A stretch of 64,000 bases of DNA from Muriicola jejuensis (GTDB taxonomy: Bacteria; Bacteroidota; Bacteroidia; Flavobacteriales; Flavobacteriaceae): the NCBI RefSeq assembly GCF_010671595.1, contig NZ_JAABOP010000003.1:124001-188000 (forward strand), read 5' to 3'. A model generated the notes under the pieces. That model did not search any database. It saw only the letters and a program-made list of their open reading frames with translations, and had not been told where the DNA came from. Made by a program: the position numbers and the translations under genes. This document shows, piece by piece, positions 63,240 through 64,000 of this stretch (positions are counted from its first letter, which is position 1; each line of letters begins with the position of its first letter).

Positions 63240-64000
63240 CTAATTGAGGAGTTTGATGATCTGTTCGGCCAGTTCTGTACCTATACGGTCCTGGGCCTCC
63301 CCTGTGGCAGCTCCAATATGGGGCGAAAGGGAGATCTTTGGATGCATCAGGATACGCACTTCAGGATGAGGCTCACTTTCGAACACATCAAGCCCGGCAA
63401 AAGCGATCTTACCGCGGTCTATGGCATCCAGAAGAGCCACTTCATCGATGACACCTCCACGTGCGGCGTTTACCAGGCCCACACCGTTCTTCATCATATC
63501 AAACTCTGCTCTCCCGATCACGTATTCTTTCTGTGCTGGCACGTGAAGCGTAATGAAATCTGCCTCTTTCAGGAGTTCTTCCTTGGAACTCGACTTGAGG
63601 GAAAAGGTAGTGATCTGTCCGTCGAAAAAGGAGATACTCAGTTCGGTCTCCTCATAGTTCGGGTCACAATACATCACTTTCATCCCGATACCCAGGGCGA
63701 TCTTAGCGGTAGCCTGGCCTATCCTCCCAAAGCCGAGAACACCCAGGGTTTTCCCTCTGAGTTCCGATCCATTCCCATAACTCTTTTTAAGGCTCTTGAA
63801 ATTCTTGTCCCCCTCCAGAGGCATGTTCCGGTTTGCGTCATAGAGAAACCTCACTCCACCAAATAAATGCGCGAAGACGAGTTCTGCAACGGAAGCTGAT
63901 GAGGAGGCAGGTGTATTGATCACGTGCAAACCTTTTTCCCTGGCGTATTCCACGTCTATGTTGTCCATCCCTACGCCACCCCTTCCGATGAGTTTAAGTC
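63240..64000 (-). CDS. serA: D-3-phosphoglycerate dehydrogenase (5' partial)
   Basis: The frame is open to the window's end, so the N-terminal part is missing; the ATG at 63968 is an internal Met in a stretch reading LIGRGGVGMDNID. This protein oxidises 3-phosphoglycerate in serine synthesis. The NAD site is GFGRIGQAT, the catalytic Arg is near AARGGVIDE and the catalytic His in PHIGAATGEAQ. It lacks a C-terminal ACT domain, as do most flavobacterial forms I know. Other 2-hydroxyacid dehydrogenases are less likely. Confidence 0.9.
   Translation of the reverse strand, partial: LKLIGRGGVGMDNIDVEYAREKGLHVINTPASSSASVAELVFAHLFGGVRFLYDANRNMPLEGDKNFKSLKKSYGNGSELRGKTLGVLGFGRIGQATAKIALGIGMKVMYCDPNYEETELSISFFDGQITTFSLKSSSKEELLKEADFITLHVPAQKEYVIGRAEFDMMKNGVGLVNAARGGVIDEVALLDAIDRGKIAFAGLDVFESEPHPEVRILMHPKISLSPHIGAATGEAQDRIGTELAEQIIKLLN

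Noticed and set aside
1-64000. tRNA, rRNA, CRISPR, insertion sequence, prophage
   Set aside because: I looked at each gap for cloverleaf folds, direct repeats with regular spacing and transposase frames and saw none.

Overview
This window looks like a chromosomal segment of a member of the Flavobacteriaceae (Bacteroidota). The evidence is the run of proteins typical of that family (outer-membrane beta-barrels with carboxypeptidase-like regulatory domains, DUF4834, DUF6146 and DUF6787 proteins, BatA-type membrane proteins, YfhO-type membrane proteins). Many genes are also preceded by the Bacteroidota -7 promoter box TAnnTTTG rather than a sigma-70 -10 box. The genus cannot be fixed from the sequence alone. 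I see no rRNA, tRNA, CRISPR array, transposase, phage gene or integration site. Gene density is high and most of the content is core metabolism, envelope biogenesis and DNA repair.

Layout. 1-4843: two tandem paralogous secreted proteins (the first cut by the window edge) that carry a TonB plug-like domain but no barrel, then a third carboxypeptidase-like regulatory-domain protein. 4853-13678: acyl-CoA carboxylase carboxyltransferase, a Gfo/Idh/MocA oxidoreductase, a small membrane protein, EttA, a lipoprotein metallo-hydrolase, a GNAT acetyltransferase, a coiled-coil membrane protein, fumarase and a small membrane protein. 13730-18281: a TonB-family outer-membrane barrel with a 152-residue secreted partner, an ArsC-like reductase, and prfB with its programmed +1 frameshift intact. 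18345-21643: a transglutaminase, alpha-E and circularly permuted ATP-grasp operon. 21833-28123: a metzincin-type protease, threonine aldolase, a YegP-like protein, a YbaB/EbfC protein and an S9 peptidase.

28190-31757 holds a cysteine-synthase-fold enzyme, an alpha-oxoamine synthase and, converging on them, a GNAT-like acyltransferase. This is a plausible neighbourhood for sulfonolipid (capnine/sulfobacin) synthesis. 31861-38434: an outer-membrane protein, then a DUF4834, YfhO, GT4 glycosyltransferase and flippase operon for surface polysaccharide. 38531-42746: an Arg/Ser-rich repeat protein and uvrA.

42990-44898 is the most intriguing part: two tandem copies of a module made of an ECF-like sigma factor followed about 68 bases later by a 47-residue protein. 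The two 47-residue proteins align without gaps, and neither is a recognised family. 44914-53085: a cysteine-free endonuclease III, a peroxiredoxin, a large protein of unknown function, a PhnP-like metallo-hydrolase, and an operon of BatA protein, metal-ligand-less dihydroorotase homologue, small membrane protein and esterase. 53220-64000: secreted hydrolases, a second Gfo/Idh/MocA protein with a twin-arginine leader, the lolD, CPBP protease and TIGR02757 operon, folE, and a serA (cut by the window edge), DUF937, DUF6146, DUF6787 run.

Genes overlap by 4 to 10 bases or abut at many places (lolD operon, BatA operon, YfhO operon, the two envelope pairs), so most clusters are probably translationally coupled. 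Strong rho-independent terminators separate several of the convergent pairs.
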